A DNA stretch of 64,000 nt from Lampropedia puyangensis (GCF_004833285.1 NZ_STFG01000001.1:186001-250000); one strand, 5' to 3'; shown: positions 16,265 through 25,462, counted from the first letter of the stretch. Made by a program: numbers and translations. The notes: generated by a model not told the origin, from the sequence alone.

Positions 16265-17305
16265 TTATGGTTGAGTCGGGCGTTGGTAGGCCTGCATCAC
16301 GTCGTCAATAATCAATTGCAAGGACGTTGGGCTGGCAGCTGTGACGTACCAGGCTTGCGCGTCGGCGAATACGACTCGCCCACTCTTCCACGCCTTGGTT
16401 TGGCGAAGCAGTGGGTTGGCCAGGCTGTCTGCGTTGAGTGCGGGCCGTTTTTCCATGACGGCCGTGCGGTCCACGATATACAGAATGTCAGGATCGGCTT
16501 GGCTGATGAATTCACTGGAAATAGGTTGCCCATGCAGCCCAGTTTCAACAGCAGGGCTGGCTGACTGCACGCCTAAGGCATTGAAGATAAAGCCATAGCG
16601 TGATTGCAGACCAAAAGAGCTGAATGCGCCGTTGTTGTGCAGCACGATGAGGGCTTTTTCTGGACGATCTTGGATGAGGTTTCGAGCTTGTGCGACTTTC
16701 GCGTCTAGCTGCTCGGCTTTTTGCTGTGCCAAGGCCTGTTTGTTGAAGATGCGACCTAGGGTAAGCAAATGCTCCCTCACCACCGCAATATGGTTAGTCT
16801 GGCTGTCGCGGTAGTTCACATCGAAGTGGATGGTGGGGGCAATGCGGCTGAGCTCCTGGTAATGGTTGGCTTGAAGCGAGGTGATCAGGATCAAGTCTGG
16901 TTTGGCTGCGTAGACTTGCTCAAGATTGGGTTGCACGATGGCGCCGGTGTCCTGCACTTCATTCATGGTTTGGTACTGGCGCAGAAAGTGCGGCACAAAG
17001 TCTTTGGGCATACCTGCAACCGGCACACCCAGTTGATCGAGAAAGTCCACCTCGTTCATGTCCAGTGCCACCACGCGTTGAGGCAATTTATCGATGACGG
17101 TCGTGCCCAGTTGGTGCTCAACCGTAATGGGGCTGTAGGCCGCAGTGACTTGGACAGGGGCAGGTGTTTGCTGCGGTTCCTGCGCAGCTGCCGGCGCCTG
17201 TTGGTCACACCCCAACAACAGCATGCAGGCAGATAGACCGCTGGCCAGCAGACGATGGCGGTATCGGGTTGATAAATGCGAAAGGAAAGTGAAGTGAGTA
17301 GTCAT
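16265..17305 (-). CDS. Siderophore ABC transporter substrate-binding lipoprotein (FatB/CeuE-like)
   Basis: Periplasmic binding protein of the helical-backbone class III group, tethered by a lipid. The lipobox LLLGC places the acylated Cys at residue 33 of the ATG-initiated protein (MTTHFTFLS). A Pro/Gln/Ala linker follows, then the family landmarks GTTVIDKLPQRVVALDMNEVDFLDQLGVPVAGMPKD (seen as VVALDMNEVDFLDQLGVPVA), PDLILITSLQ, and ALIVLHNNGAFSSFG. A TTG twelve bases upstream is also in frame; the ATG is preferred. It follows the two permease genes. The closest named systems are the anguibactin FatB and enterobactin-breakdown CeuE proteins, so a catechol-type substrate is possible. Confidence 0.86.
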   Translation of the reverse strand: MTTHFTFLSHLSTRYRHRLLASGLSACMLLLGCDQQAPAAAQEPQQTPAPVQVTAAYSPITVEHQLGTTVIDKLPQRVVALDMNEVDFLDQLGVPVAGMPKDFVPHFLRQYQTMNEVQDTGAIVQPNLEQVYAAKPDLILITSLQANHYQELSRIAPTIHFDVNYRDSQTNHIAVVREHLLTLGRIFNKQALAQQKAEQLDAKVAQARNLIQDRPEKALIVLHNNGAFSSFGLQSRYGFIFNALGVQSASPAVETGLHGQPISSEFISQADPDILYIVDRTAVMEKRPALNADSLANPLLRQTKAWKSGRVVFADAQAWYVTAASPTSLQLIIDDVMQAYQRPTQP

Positions 17306-17463
17306 GCCTGCTTTCAATGGACGTAAAAGGAATTGCGCATAGAGTCACGCGGGGTGCGTGTGGTCTCTCGGTATCCAGGGGCCATACAACTGCCCATGCT
17401 GCCAAGGTCTGTCTGCGGGCATTGGCTTGGCGCCGCAGGCTTTTCGCGCTTGTTGCACTTTGA

Positions 17464-18414
17464 TCATGTGGCAGTCCGTGTGCGCAGCATCAGTGCAAGG
17501 AACCAAGAACCACATACCAGGTTCACCAAAATGCCCACACTGGTGCGGTAGTTGAAGAGGTGCTCGACCGCCAGTTGCGCCAATAAAAACGCGCCAATGG
17601 CAATGGCGCAGCCCAGCGGTAAGGTGATGCGGTGGTGAAACGTGCCGGCCAGTGCATAGGCGGTATTGGCGACGAAGATGCCCATGAATGCTGTAGGACC
17701 CAAAAGACTGGTTGAGATGGCAACCAGACAAGCCATCAAGGCCAGTTGCAGTCGTACTGCATGGTGGTAGTTCAAGCCCAGGCTGGTGGCGTGTTCTCGA
17801 CCTAAGCTCAGAACGTCAAGTTGCGGCAAGGTCAGAGCAAGCAAGGCGCAGACAATGGCCACCAATGCAGCAGCCACTGCGAGTTGCTCAGGCTGGATTT
17901 TTTGAAATGAAGCTTGGCTATGGCCCAACAGGATGGAGAATTCCCCCGGGCTGATAGCCAATTGCACAAACTGTGTGAAGGTACTGATCACCATCGTGAG
18001 GACCAGACCAATCAAGAGCAAGGTGTAGACGTTGCTGCTTCCTGCTTTAAACAGCCAGCGGTGCATAGCCCATGCATACGTCAGCATGGCAGCAATGGAC
18101 AATAATGCATTGCCATGCATGCCCAACAATGCGATGCTGCTGGCGCCCATGCACAGCACCAGTAGCGATTGGAGTAGCAGGTAAATGGCTTCGTAGCCCA
18201 TGATGGCGGGCGTAAGAATCCGGTTGTTGGTGATGGTTTGGAACGTGATGCTGGAGCAGGCCACGCACACGCCACCCAGTGTGATGGCGCCTAAGCGGAT
18301 GAGACGATTGGGGATCACGTAGTGCCAGTCCCAGTTTGCGCGGATGAATACAAAGGCAACAGCCAGCACAATGACCGTGGTGCATGCGATGACCATGACA
18401 GGCAGGCGCTTCAT
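17464..18414 (-). CDS. FecCD-family siderophore ABC permease (FatC/CeuC-like)
   Basis: Inner-membrane permease of 316 residues with about nine hydrophobic helices. Landmarks are LIRLGAITLGGVCVACSSITF and QTITNNRILTPAIMGYEAIY near the N-terminus, and the coupling-helix region SLGREHATSLGLNYHHAV followed by LLGPTAFMGIFVANTAYALAG. The start overlaps the preceding permease stop by four bases. The FecCD heterodimer FatC/FatD pairs with an ATPase FatE/CeuD in known systems; no such gene is present on either side here. The 158 bases between this gene and the binding-protein gene contain no supported frame. Confidence 0.88.
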   Translation of the reverse strand: MKRLPVMVIACTTVIVLAVAFVFIRANWDWHYVIPNRLIRLGAITLGGVCVACSSITFQTITNNRILTPAIMGYEAIYLLLQSLLVLCMGASSIALLGMHGNALLSIAAMLTYAWAMHRWLFKAGSSNVYTLLLIGLVLTMVISTFTQFVQLAISPGEFSILLGHSQASFQKIQPEQLAVAAALVAIVCALLALTLPQLDVLSLGREHATSLGLNYHHAVRLQLALMACLVAISTSLLGPTAFMGIFVANTAYALAGTFHHRITLPLGCAIAIGAFLLAQLAVEHLFNYRTSVGILVNLVCGSWFLALMLRTRTAT

Positions 18415-19352
18415 CGAAGCCTCCTGACGATCAGAAGCAGGAACAAGGCGCCACTGATCCCGCCTGCTGTCAGCCCAATGGGCACTTCAAATGGATAGAT
18501 GACCAAGCGCCCAACGAGGTCACACGCCAACAGCAAGCTTGCCCCCGATACGGCGACGATGGGCAAAGTATTGCGTAAATGGTCGCCATAGCGCAGTGCT
18601 ACCAAGTTTGGGATCACCAAGCCTACAAATGGAATGGCACCAACGGTGATGACAGTGGCAGCCACGGTCACCGCAACCAACAATAAGCCCAACGCTGCGA
18701 TGGCATGGTAGTTCACGCCCAGATTGCGGGCCATGTCCTGGCCCATACCAAGAACCGTGAAACGGTGGGCATACCAGTAGGTAATGACCACAATGGGCAA
18801 GATCAGGTAAATGATTTCGTAGTGCCCTTGTACTACTTTTGAGAAGTCCCCCAGCAGCCAGCCTTGCATGCTTTGCAGGATGTTGTTGCGGTAGGCATAG
18901 AACTCGGCCACGGCACTGAGTACGCCGCCATACATCAATCCAAGCACTGGAATGAGCACGCTGTTTGGTGTGCGCATGCGCTGCACGAGAGCCACAAAGA
19001 GCCAACTGGCACCAAAGCAAAAGAGCAATGCGAACAGCATGCGCATGAGGGCGCTGGATGAGGGAATGAGACTTAGCGCCACGAGAATGCCGAGTTTTGC
19101 TGCATCCAGGCCGCCACAGGTTGCAGGCTCTACGAATTTGTTGCGCACGATGTGCTGCAAGATCACGCCGCAGACTGATAGGCCCACGCCTGTAAGAACC
19201 AGTGCAACCAGCCTAGGGAAACGGCTGGCAGTCAACGTCAACCATGCGTCGTCAGAAAAAGTCAGCAGTTGCGTCCAGCTGATCTCGCGCGCACCGACCA
19301 ACAACGATGCACCACATAAAACTGCAAAAAGTCCCCAAGATTTGGCTTGCAT
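18411..19352 (-). CDS. FecCD-family siderophore ABC permease (FatD/CeuB-like)
   Basis: First permease of the transporter, 313 residues, about nine to ten helices. The FecCD signature is clear: ASRFPRLVALVLTGVGLSVCG, then ILQHIVRNKFVEPATCGGLDA near the N-terminus, and GMGQDMARNLGVNYHAIAAL with VGAIPFVGLVIPNLVALRYG for the coupling region. It begins the minus-strand run permease-permease-binding protein-receptor. No clear Fur box was found directly upstream; the nearest palindromes (19669-19707) lie closer to the divergent TetR gene. Confidence 0.88.
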   Translation of the reverse strand: MQAKSWGLFAVLCGASLLVGAREISWTQLLTFSDDAWLTLTASRFPRLVALVLTGVGLSVCGVILQHIVRNKFVEPATCGGLDAAKLGILVALSLIPSSSALMRMLFALLFCFGASWLFVALVQRMRTPNSVLIPVLGLMYGGVLSAVAEFYAYRNNILQSMQGWLLGDFSKVVQGHYEIIYLILPIVVITYWYAHRFTVLGMGQDMARNLGVNYHAIAALGLLLVAVTVAATVITVGAIPFVGLVIPNLVALRYGDHLRNTLPIVAVSGASLLLACDLVGRLVIYPFEVPIGLTAGGISGALFLLLIVRRLR

Positions 19353-19759
19353 CAGATGCTCTCGGAGGCAGAAAACAATGCACCGATCGGTTGTTCAAAA
19401 CGCAGGACAGCAGCCTTGCGTGGTGTGGGAGATGAACGTAATAAAACCATGATCAGTGCAGGTTAGGTTGGCTTTAAAACCAAATCGAATGGGATCCGCT
19501 AATGAAGGGGGGAGTGCAATGTGTTGGGCGACTACAAGCGCACCGGCAAACTGCAATGGCTTTGAGACCGTCGCTTGCCGCCGCCGCTGCTTGTTGTTTT
19601 CGCGCTATGGATGAGCAGGTGTTGAAGTGAGTCGAGTGAACGCAATCAATAATTAATTGCATTACTATAAACTAAAAAATTAATTAGTTTCTATGAATAA
19701 ACTAATTGTGCGTTGAAATGCCGTTAAAGTGACTCGTTTGGTCAGCACAGGAGTCAGCA
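19353..19759. other. Divergent intergenic region between siderophore importer and tetR
   Basis: No gene is supported in these 407 bases. The right third (about 19640-19710) is strongly AT-rich and contains the repeated half-sites described separately. A weak palindrome gcaat...attgc at 19642-19660 lies next to them. Divergent promoters are expected here, but no -35/-10 pair is convincing enough to assign. Confidence 0.5.
19669..19707. promoter_or_regulatory. Three alternating half-sites, candidate TetR operator
   Basis: AAACTAA (19669-19675), TTAGTTT (19684-19690) and AAACTAATT (19699-19707) are the same half-site in alternating orientation. Each neighbouring pair is separated by eight bases, so two overlapping palindromes share the middle arm (AATTAGTTT at 19682-19690 is a perfect inverse of 19699-19707). 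The array lies 52 bases before the TetR-family gene and within the shared upstream region of the siderophore importer. Confidence 0.6.
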
Positions 19760-20404
19760 ATGCAATCGCCAGAGCGCCCCGCCAAACGCGGACGCCCCCG
19801 CACCATCACACGTGAAAAAATTTGTGAAGCTGGGATGCAATTGGGCTTGCCCAACATCACCTTTGTGGGCGTAGCCGCAGCGCTGGGGGTGAGCCACATG
19901 GCGCTGTACAAGCATGTGGCCAATTTGCAAGAGCTCAAGCTTTTGGTCGCGCAAGAAATGTTCAATCAATGGCAGCTACCGCAAGCCAGTCAAGCGCACC
20001 ACATGCCGCTGAAGGACTATTTGGTGGCATTCACCCAGGCTGTACGTGAATTCATCAAAGCGCATCCGGGGCTGACGCCTTATGTGATTCGCCGCGCAGC
20101 GGCGACAGAGTCCATGATCGAGAAAATCCTCAGCCACCAGCGCCATATCGCCCAAGCCTATGGGTTAGGGCAGGAGCAGTCGCGCTGGCTCGTGGCGACG
20201 GTGGCTTTTCATTGCATGGCCGTGGCAGATACCGTGTATACGGTGGCCAGTCGCGAGCCCATGACGGGCGCAGACCGTGCGGTCGAGGAAAAGGAAATGG
20301 AAGAGGAACTTAACCAAGGTATGCAGGCCTTGATCGTGGGCGCACTGGCAATGCTCGATGCTGGCTATTTGCCGAGCGCTGCAGCACTTGGCGCGCAGAG
20401 TTGA
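19760..20404 (+). CDS. TetR-family transcriptional regulator
   Basis: A 214-residue regulator. Residues 1-15 are a basic arm (RPAKRGRPRTITREKI). The helix-turn-helix is LPNITFVGVAAALGVSHMAL with YKHVANLQELKLLVAQEM completing the TetR_N domain. The remainder is a ligand-binding or dimerisation region (VREFIKAHPGLTPYVIRRAA, WLVATVAFHCMAVADTVYTV) with no recognisable ligand class. It is divergent from the siderophore importer and convergent with the AraC-type gene, whose stop is only one base away. The half-site array upstream suggests autoregulation, and possibly control of the importer. Confidence 0.85.
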   Translation: MQSPERPAKRGRPRTITREKICEAGMQLGLPNITFVGVAAALGVSHMALYKHVANLQELKLLVAQEMFNQWQLPQASQAHHMPLKDYLVAFTQAVREFIKAHPGLTPYVIRRAAATESMIEKILSHQRHIAQAYGLGQEQSRWLVATVAFHCMAVADTVYTVASREPMTGADRAVEEKEMEEELNQGMQALIVGALAMLDAGYLPSAAALGAQS

Positions 20405-21475
20405 TCAATGAAAACGCTTGAATGTTTGTGAGGGCAGTTCGCCAAACAGTGCCTTGTAGTCTTGCGAGAAACGACCAAAGTGCCAAAAGCCCCACGCCGT
20501 GGCAGCATCGGCCACGCTGGTGCTGTGCTTAATCGCTCGGCGTGCACCATTGAGGCGCATGGCACGCAGATAGGCCAGAGGGGAAATGCCAAGCACCTGC
20601 GTGAAAGAATATTGCAGTGCGCGGCGGCTGATGCCTAGTTCTTGGCAGAGTTGTTCCACGGTCACGGTCTCTTCTGCAGGACTGCTCATGACCCGTTCAC
20701 GTGTTTGTCGCACGATCTCTGCGCGGCGTTGGTAGCTGATGGAGTCGTCTGGCATATTGGCCAGTACGCCGTCGAGCAGCAGCGTAGCGACGGCTTGGCC
20801 CATATCGCGTTCCATGGCTTGGTGTTGTTGTGCGTAAAGTGGGCTGTGCGACTGCAACGGGGCATTGCTGTTTGGCGTCTGTTCTGGCGCAGATTCGACT
20901 GACGGAGCAAGCCATTGCTGAACGTCTGCGCATACGCCTAAAAACTGCTCTCGTGCTAAGGGTGAAATAGCCAAAGGGTGGGGTTTTTGTAGGCCAGTGT
21001 GCAAAGCTTGCATTTCATCGTGGGTGACGTAGTGCTGTAAATCCTGCTCTTGAATGACTACATCCAGCATCCGAGTGGTGCCTGGAGAGACAAATTCAAA
21101 TGGCGCGTCACCAGAAAAAATCAAGGCTTGTTTGTCGTGGCAAGTTTGGCCGCAAAACATGGCTGTTCCTGGCAAGTCGTTGGGTAGTCCAATGGCGATG
21201 GCGCCCGCAGAGAGTGCTCCTGTTTGGTGCAATGCTTGGTTTGTGAACTCGTGAATGAGTTGGATAGGACCAATCTGCATGGTCGAAACAGACCCCTTGA
21301 ACGCCCCGCAAGAGAGTTGTTCATATTGTTGATTCCAACCGTTCAATAGGGCCGCTTGCTCATCGACATCGTTGCAGTGCGCGCTCTGTTGCGCATGCAT
21401 GGTGCGCGCAGCTTGCGGGAGTGAGGCGGCCTGGCGAGGGGAAGGGGTTGTAGTGGCAGATGGGCTAGTAGTCAT
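20405..21475 (-). CDS. eutR: EutR-like AraC-family regulator of ethanolamine genes
   Basis: Transcriptional regulator with a C-terminal AraC double helix-turn-helix: VTVEQLCQELGISRRALQYS for the first, then FTQVLGISPLAYLRAMRLNG and VADAATAWGFWHFGRFSQDY for the second. The N-terminal ~240 residues contain stretches reminiscent of EutR (CGAFKGSVSTMQIGPIQLIH; AIGLPNDLPGTAMFCG). The frame opens at a TTG (21511); the ATG at 21475 is the likelier start. It is divergent from the ethanolamine permease by about 170 bases, the usual location for the activator of eut genes, and probably responds to ethanolamine plus adenosylcobalamin. Confidence 0.8.
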   Translation of the reverse strand: MTTSPSATTTPSPRQAASLPQAARTMHAQQSAHCNDVDEQAALLNGWNQQYEQLSCGAFKGSVSTMQIGPIQLIHEFTNQALHQTGALSAGAIAIGLPNDLPGTAMFCGQTCHDKQALIFSGDAPFEFVSPGTTRMLDVVIQEQDLQHYVTHDEMQALHTGLQKPHPLAISPLAREQFLGVCADVQQWLAPSVESAPEQTPNSNAPLQSHSPLYAQQHQAMERDMGQAVATLLLDGVLANMPDDSISYQRRAEIVRQTRERVMSSPAEETVTVEQLCQELGISRRALQYSFTQVLGISPLAYLRAMRLNGARRAIKHSTSVADAATAWGFWHFGRFSQDYKALFGELPSQTFKRFH

Positions 21476-21649
21476 GCGCAAGAGTCCGTTGTGTGGGGTC
21501 TCTGAGAGCAATATTTATGCCGCGCCACTGCACTTTCGTAAATAAAGGTTTCTGCTTACGGGTTTGCCAAAACCGGATAGATCAGGCTCAGCTTGCTGGG
21601 CAATATGAGGCCACCTCAACCAACGCATGAGCGGTAAAAGGATGCCTTT

Positions 21650-23056
21650 ATGACAGAGCCTTCAACAAAAGACGCAGTGCGCGTCAATCCGCAGTCCGCG
21701 GAGTATTTTTCTAGTCGACAACTTAAACGCGGCGCAGCAGGTTGGATGCTGCTGGTCGGGTTGGGCGTAGCGTATGTGATCTCAGGTGATTACGCTGGTT
21801 GGAACTTTGGCTTGAAAACAGGTGGCTGGGGTGGGCTGATGATTGCCTCGGTGTTGATGGCCACTATGTACACCTGTATGTCATTTGCTTTGGCTGAGTT
21901 GGCCACGATTGCACCAACAGCTGGCGGCGGTTATGGCTTTGCACGGCGAGCGTTTGGGCCGTGGGGTGGCTTCTTATGCGGCGTGGCTATCTTGATGGAG
22001 TACGCCATTGCTCCTGCGGCGATTGCAACCTTTATTGGTGCGTATTGCCAGTCACTTTTTGGGATTGATGGCTGGATGGTGTATCTGGCTTTCTATGTGG
22101 TGTTTTTAGGCATTCATATTTGGGGGGCGGGGGAAGCTTTGCGGCTGATCTTTGTCATCACAGCTCTTGCTGTAGTGGCGTTGGTGGTGTTTGTGTTCGC
22201 CATGATTCCACACTTCAATGTCAATAACCTGTTTGATATTCCGCCCACCGAGGCTGTAGGTGCCAGTAGCTTTTTACCGTTTGGCTATATCGGTATTTGG
22301 GCCAGTATTCCTTATGGCATTTGGTTCTTTCTGGCGGTTGAGGGCGTGCCGCTGGCCGCTGAAGAGGCCAAAGATCCGCAGCGCGATTTACCGCGCGGCT
22401 TGATCGGTGCGATTTTCGTTCTGGTGCTGTTTTGTGTATTGATTTTGGTGCTTGGCCCCGGTGGCGCGGGCTCCAAAGCATTGATGGAGTCGGGCAACCC
22501 ATTGGTTGAGGCACTGGAGTCCCCCCTCGTGTACGGAGGCCCCAACATGGTCAGTCGTTTCATCAACTTCGTGGGCTTGGCGGGCTTGATTGCAAGCTTC
22601 TTCTCCATCATTTACGGCTACTCCAGACTCGTGTTTGCCATGTCTCGCGCAGGTTATTTGCCGCGCTCGCTGTCGCTGACCAGTTATCGCAAAACACCGT
22701 ATTGGGCTTTGATTGTTCCCGGTGTGATCGGCTTCTTGCTGTCCTTGACAGGGCAAGGTGATTTGCTGATTTTGGTTGCTGTTTTTGGTGCCACGATCTC
22801 GTACGTGATGATGATGGCATCGCACATTTGGCTGCGCGTGAAAGAGCCGAACTTGTCGCGTGGCTACCGCACCCCAGGCGGCACTTTCACTTCCGGTGTT
22901 GCTTTAGTGCTGGCATGCATTGCTGTGGTTGCAGGGTTCTTGGTTGACCCGCGCGTGCTCATTGGTGCGGCAGTGGTGTATGCCATTTTTGTGGCGTATT
23001 TTGCGCTGTACAGCCGCCACCATTTGGTTGCAGGGGCGCCCGGTGAAGAGGCATAA
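21650..23056 (+). CDS. eat: Ethanolamine permease of the APC family
   Basis: A 468-residue permease with about twelve membrane helices. It begins with the family opening VNPQSAEYFSSRQLKRGAAG, then WMLLVGLGVAYVISGDYAGW and NFGLKTGGWGGLMIASVLMA. The unwound helix region APTAGGGYGFARRAFGPWGG and the later PYGIWFFLAVEGVPLAAEEA are typical of proteobacterial Eat. It starts the run permease-eutB-eutC-phosphatase on the plus strand and faces the EutR-like regulator. The substrate assignment rests on family wording and on the two ammonia-lyase genes that follow. Confidence 0.9.
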   Translation: MTEPSTKDAVRVNPQSAEYFSSRQLKRGAAGWMLLVGLGVAYVISGDYAGWNFGLKTGGWGGLMIASVLMATMYTCMSFALAELATIAPTAGGGYGFARRAFGPWGGFLCGVAILMEYAIAPAAIATFIGAYCQSLFGIDGWMVYLAFYVVFLGIHIWGAGEALRLIFVITALAVVALVVFVFAMIPHFNVNNLFDIPPTEAVGASSFLPFGYIGIWASIPYGIWFFLAVEGVPLAAEEAKDPQRDLPRGLIGAIFVLVLFCVLILVLGPGGAGSKALMESGNPLVEALESPLVYGGPNMVSRFINFVGLAGLIASFFSIIYGYSRLVFAMSRAGYLPRSLSLTSYRKTPYWALIVPGVIGFLLSLTGQGDLLILVAVFGATISYVMMMASHIWLRVKEPNLSRGYRTPGGTFTSGVALVLACIAVVAGFLVDPRVLIGAAVVYAIFVAYFALYSRHHLVAGAPGEEA

Positions 23057-23165
23057 AACTTTGAAACCGGCGCATGGGTGATGCCTGCGTGCTGCATGGG
23101 CTTTGCTCTACATAGGTGGTGGAGCAAAGCCATGGATTGTTGGATCGAAATGAGTGGAGTTTGAC

Positions 23166-24554
23166 ATGCCATATACCTATACCGCAGGGGGCGAGCGTTA
23201 TGTTTTTGACTCTCTGCGCGAACTCATGGCCAAGGCCACGCCTGCACGCTCAGGTGACTACCTTGCTGGAGTCGCCGCCAGCAATGATGAACAGCGTGCG
23301 GCAGCCCAGCTGGCGCTGTCAGAGGTGCCGTTGGTGCAGTTTCTCAACGAGGCGCTGATTCCCTATGAAAGCGATGAAGTGACGCGGCTGATCATCGATT
23401 CGCATGATGCGCAGGCATTTGCACCTGTGCGCCACCTTACTGTAGGGGGGCTGCGTGACTGGTTGTTGTCGGACTTGGCCTCTGAGTCAACGTTAGCGGA
23501 TCTTGCCCCCGGCTTGACGCCCGAGATGGTGGCTGCCGTTTCAAAAATCTGCCGCAACCAAGATTTGATTTTGATTGCCAGCAAGTGCCGTGTTGTTACG
23601 CGCTTTCGCAATACCCTTGGCTTGCGAGGGCGCATGTCAACCCGCCTGCAGCCCAATCACCCCACTGATGACCCAGTGGGCATTGCAGCCAGCATTGTTG
23701 ATGGCTTGATGTATGGCAATGGTGATGCGGTGATTGGCATCAACCCCGCCACTGACAGCATTGCGGCCGTCAGCACCTTGATTCATATGCTGGACGGCAT
23801 CATTGAGCAATACCAAATTCCGACCCAGTCTTGTGTGCTTACGCACGTGACCACCAGCATTGAAGCCATCAACCGTGGCGCACCGCTGGATCTGGTGTTT
23901 CAGTCGATTGCAGGCACAGAGGCGGCGAACAACAGTTTTGGCATCAACCTCAACGTGTTGAAGGAAGGTTACGAGGCAGGACAAAGTTTGCGTCGTGGCA
24001 CCGTGGGCGACAACGTGATGTATTTTGAGACCGGCCAGGGCAGTGCACTTTCGGCTGGTGCTCACCACGGGGTTGACCAGCAAACACTAGAGGCACGTGC
24101 CTACGCTGTGGCGCGGCCGTTCCGTCCATTGTTGGTGAATACGGTGGTGGGATTTATTGGGCCGGAGTATCTGTATGACGGCAAACAGATCATTCGTGCG
24201 GGGTTAGAGGACCACTTCTGCGGCAAGCTGCTTGGACTGCCGATGGGCTGTGATGTGTGCTACACCAACCATGCCGAGGCGGACCAGAACGACATGGATA
24301 CGCTGCTGACGCTTTTTGGTGTAGCGGGCATCAATTTCATTATGGGTATTCCGGGCTCTGATGACATCATGCTCAACTACCAAACGACATCTTTTCATGA
24401 CGCGCTGTACTTGCGCAAGGTGTTGGGCAGCCAGCCTGCGCCTGAGTTTGAAGCTTGGCTCAAAACCATTGGCATCTTTGAAGCGGGCAAACACTTGTCG
24501 CTTGGTAAGCAACTGCCTGCGCCGTTCCAAAAAGCCTTGGCAAGTCTGGGTTGA
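23166..24554 (+). CDS. eutB: Ethanolamine ammonia-lyase, large subunit
   Basis: Catalytic TIM-barrel subunit of the adenosylcobalamin-dependent enzyme that splits ethanolamine to acetaldehyde and ammonia. Landmarks include GERYVFDSLRELMAKATPAR, SGDYLAGVAA, FRNTLGLRGRMSTRLQPNHP, GDAVIGINPATDS, and CDVCYTNHAEADQNDMDTLL. Length 462 is normal. ATG at 23166 is chosen over a GTG twelve bases earlier because GGAG lies six bases upstream of it. The gene follows the permease by about 110 bases and precedes the small subunit by 47. It uses no encapsulation sequence that could be recognised, and no microcompartment shell genes are near. Confidence 0.95.
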   Translation: MPYTYTAGGERYVFDSLRELMAKATPARSGDYLAGVAASNDEQRAAAQLALSEVPLVQFLNEALIPYESDEVTRLIIDSHDAQAFAPVRHLTVGGLRDWLLSDLASESTLADLAPGLTPEMVAAVSKICRNQDLILIASKCRVVTRFRNTLGLRGRMSTRLQPNHPTDDPVGIAASIVDGLMYGNGDAVIGINPATDSIAAVSTLIHMLDGIIEQYQIPTQSCVLTHVTTSIEAINRGAPLDLVFQSIAGTEAANNSFGINLNVLKEGYEAGQSLRRGTVGDNVMYFETGQGSALSAGAHHGVDQQTLEARAYAVARPFRPLLVNTVVGFIGPEYLYDGKQIIRAGLEDHFCGKLLGLPMGCDVCYTNHAEADQNDMDTLLTLFGVAGINFIMGIPGSDDIMLNYQTTSFHDALYLRKVLGSQPAPEFEAWLKTIGIFEAGKHLSLGKQLPAPFQKALASLG

Positions 24555-24601
24555 CTGCAGCCAAAGACCCCTTTAGACCAACAAATACACAGGGCCTTTT
24601 T

Positions 24602-25462
24602 ATGACGGATGACATCGACCAATCTCCTGCGCATGCGGCATTGCCTGAGTCTGCTTTGGTTTCCAATCCTTGGGAGGCCTTGCGGCAATTCACCGCAGCG
24701 CGGATTGCTTTAGGCCGTGTCGGCACGAGTTTGCCAACAGCGCCGCATTTGCAATTTCAGTTGGCACATGCGCGCGCGCGCAATGCCGTGCACAGGCCGG
24801 CAGATTTGACTGGCATTCAAGAGCAATTGCAGCAGTGCGGTTTGGACACTACGGTAGTGCACAGTGCCGCGAGTACCCGTGCGATTTACCTGCAACGCCC
24901 TGACCAAGGGCGCCGCTTGGACGAAGCCGCACGCCAACAACTGGGGCAGATGGCCATGAAGGCAGCACCTGATGTGGTCTTTGTCATTGGCGACGGTTTG
25001 TCGTCCTTGGCGATTGAAAAAAATGCGGTGCCTTTTGTCAAAGAGATGCTGCCGCGCTTGCGTGAGGCAGGCTGGCAGGTGGGGCCGACCACACTTGTGC
25101 GTCATGCACGGGTCGCTGTGGGCGACGAAGTGGCGGAGTTGCTCAGGGCGAAGCTGGTCGTCATGCTCATTGGTGAACGCCCTGGGTTGAGCTCACCAGA
25201 CAGCATGGGCATTTACATGACCTGGGCACCACACGTGGGGCTGACAGACGCGGCACGCAACTGTATTTCCAACGTTCGGCAAGAAGGGCTTTCTTATGCC
25301 GGCGCTGCACACAAGTTGCTGTATTTGATGGAGCAGGCACGCCAACGTGAACGCTCAGGGGTGAGTCTGAAAGACGAGTCGGATGCGCCGCAACTGCAAG
25401 AGCAAGCGCCTGTGAAACCACTTTTTCTGTTGCAAACACCATCTCGGATTGAACGCCCTTGA
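24602..25462 (+). CDS. eutC: Ethanolamine ammonia-lyase, small subunit
   Basis: Small subunit that binds cobalamin together with EutB. The 286-residue protein shows NPWEALRQFTAARIALGRVG, PTAPHLQFQLAHARARNAVH, DVVFVIGDGLSSLAIEKNAV, and RPGLSSPDSMGIYMTWAPHVG (seen in parts). The frame is open from a TTG at 24551 overlapping eutB; the ATG at 24602 gives the usual family N-terminus. The reactivating chaperone EutA and the aldehyde dehydrogenase EutE are not in this window, so acetaldehyde must be oxidised by an enzyme encoded elsewhere. Confidence 0.94.
   Translation: MTDDIDQSPAHAALPESALVSNPWEALRQFTAARIALGRVGTSLPTAPHLQFQLAHARARNAVHRPADLTGIQEQLQQCGLDTTVVHSAASTRAIYLQRPDQGRRLDEAARQQLGQMAMKAAPDVVFVIGDGLSSLAIEKNAVPFVKEMLPRLREAGWQVGPTTLVRHARVAVGDEVAELLRAKLVVMLIGERPGLSSPDSMGIYMTWAPHVGLTDAARNCISNVRQEGLSYAGAAHKLLYLMEQARQRERSGVSLKDESDAPQLQEQAPVKPLFLLQTPSRIERP

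Noticed and set aside
17345-17731. Minus-strand frame near the permease end, examined as a possible ABC ATPase
   Set aside because: No Walker A or signature motif; it is an out-of-frame shadow of the permease gene.
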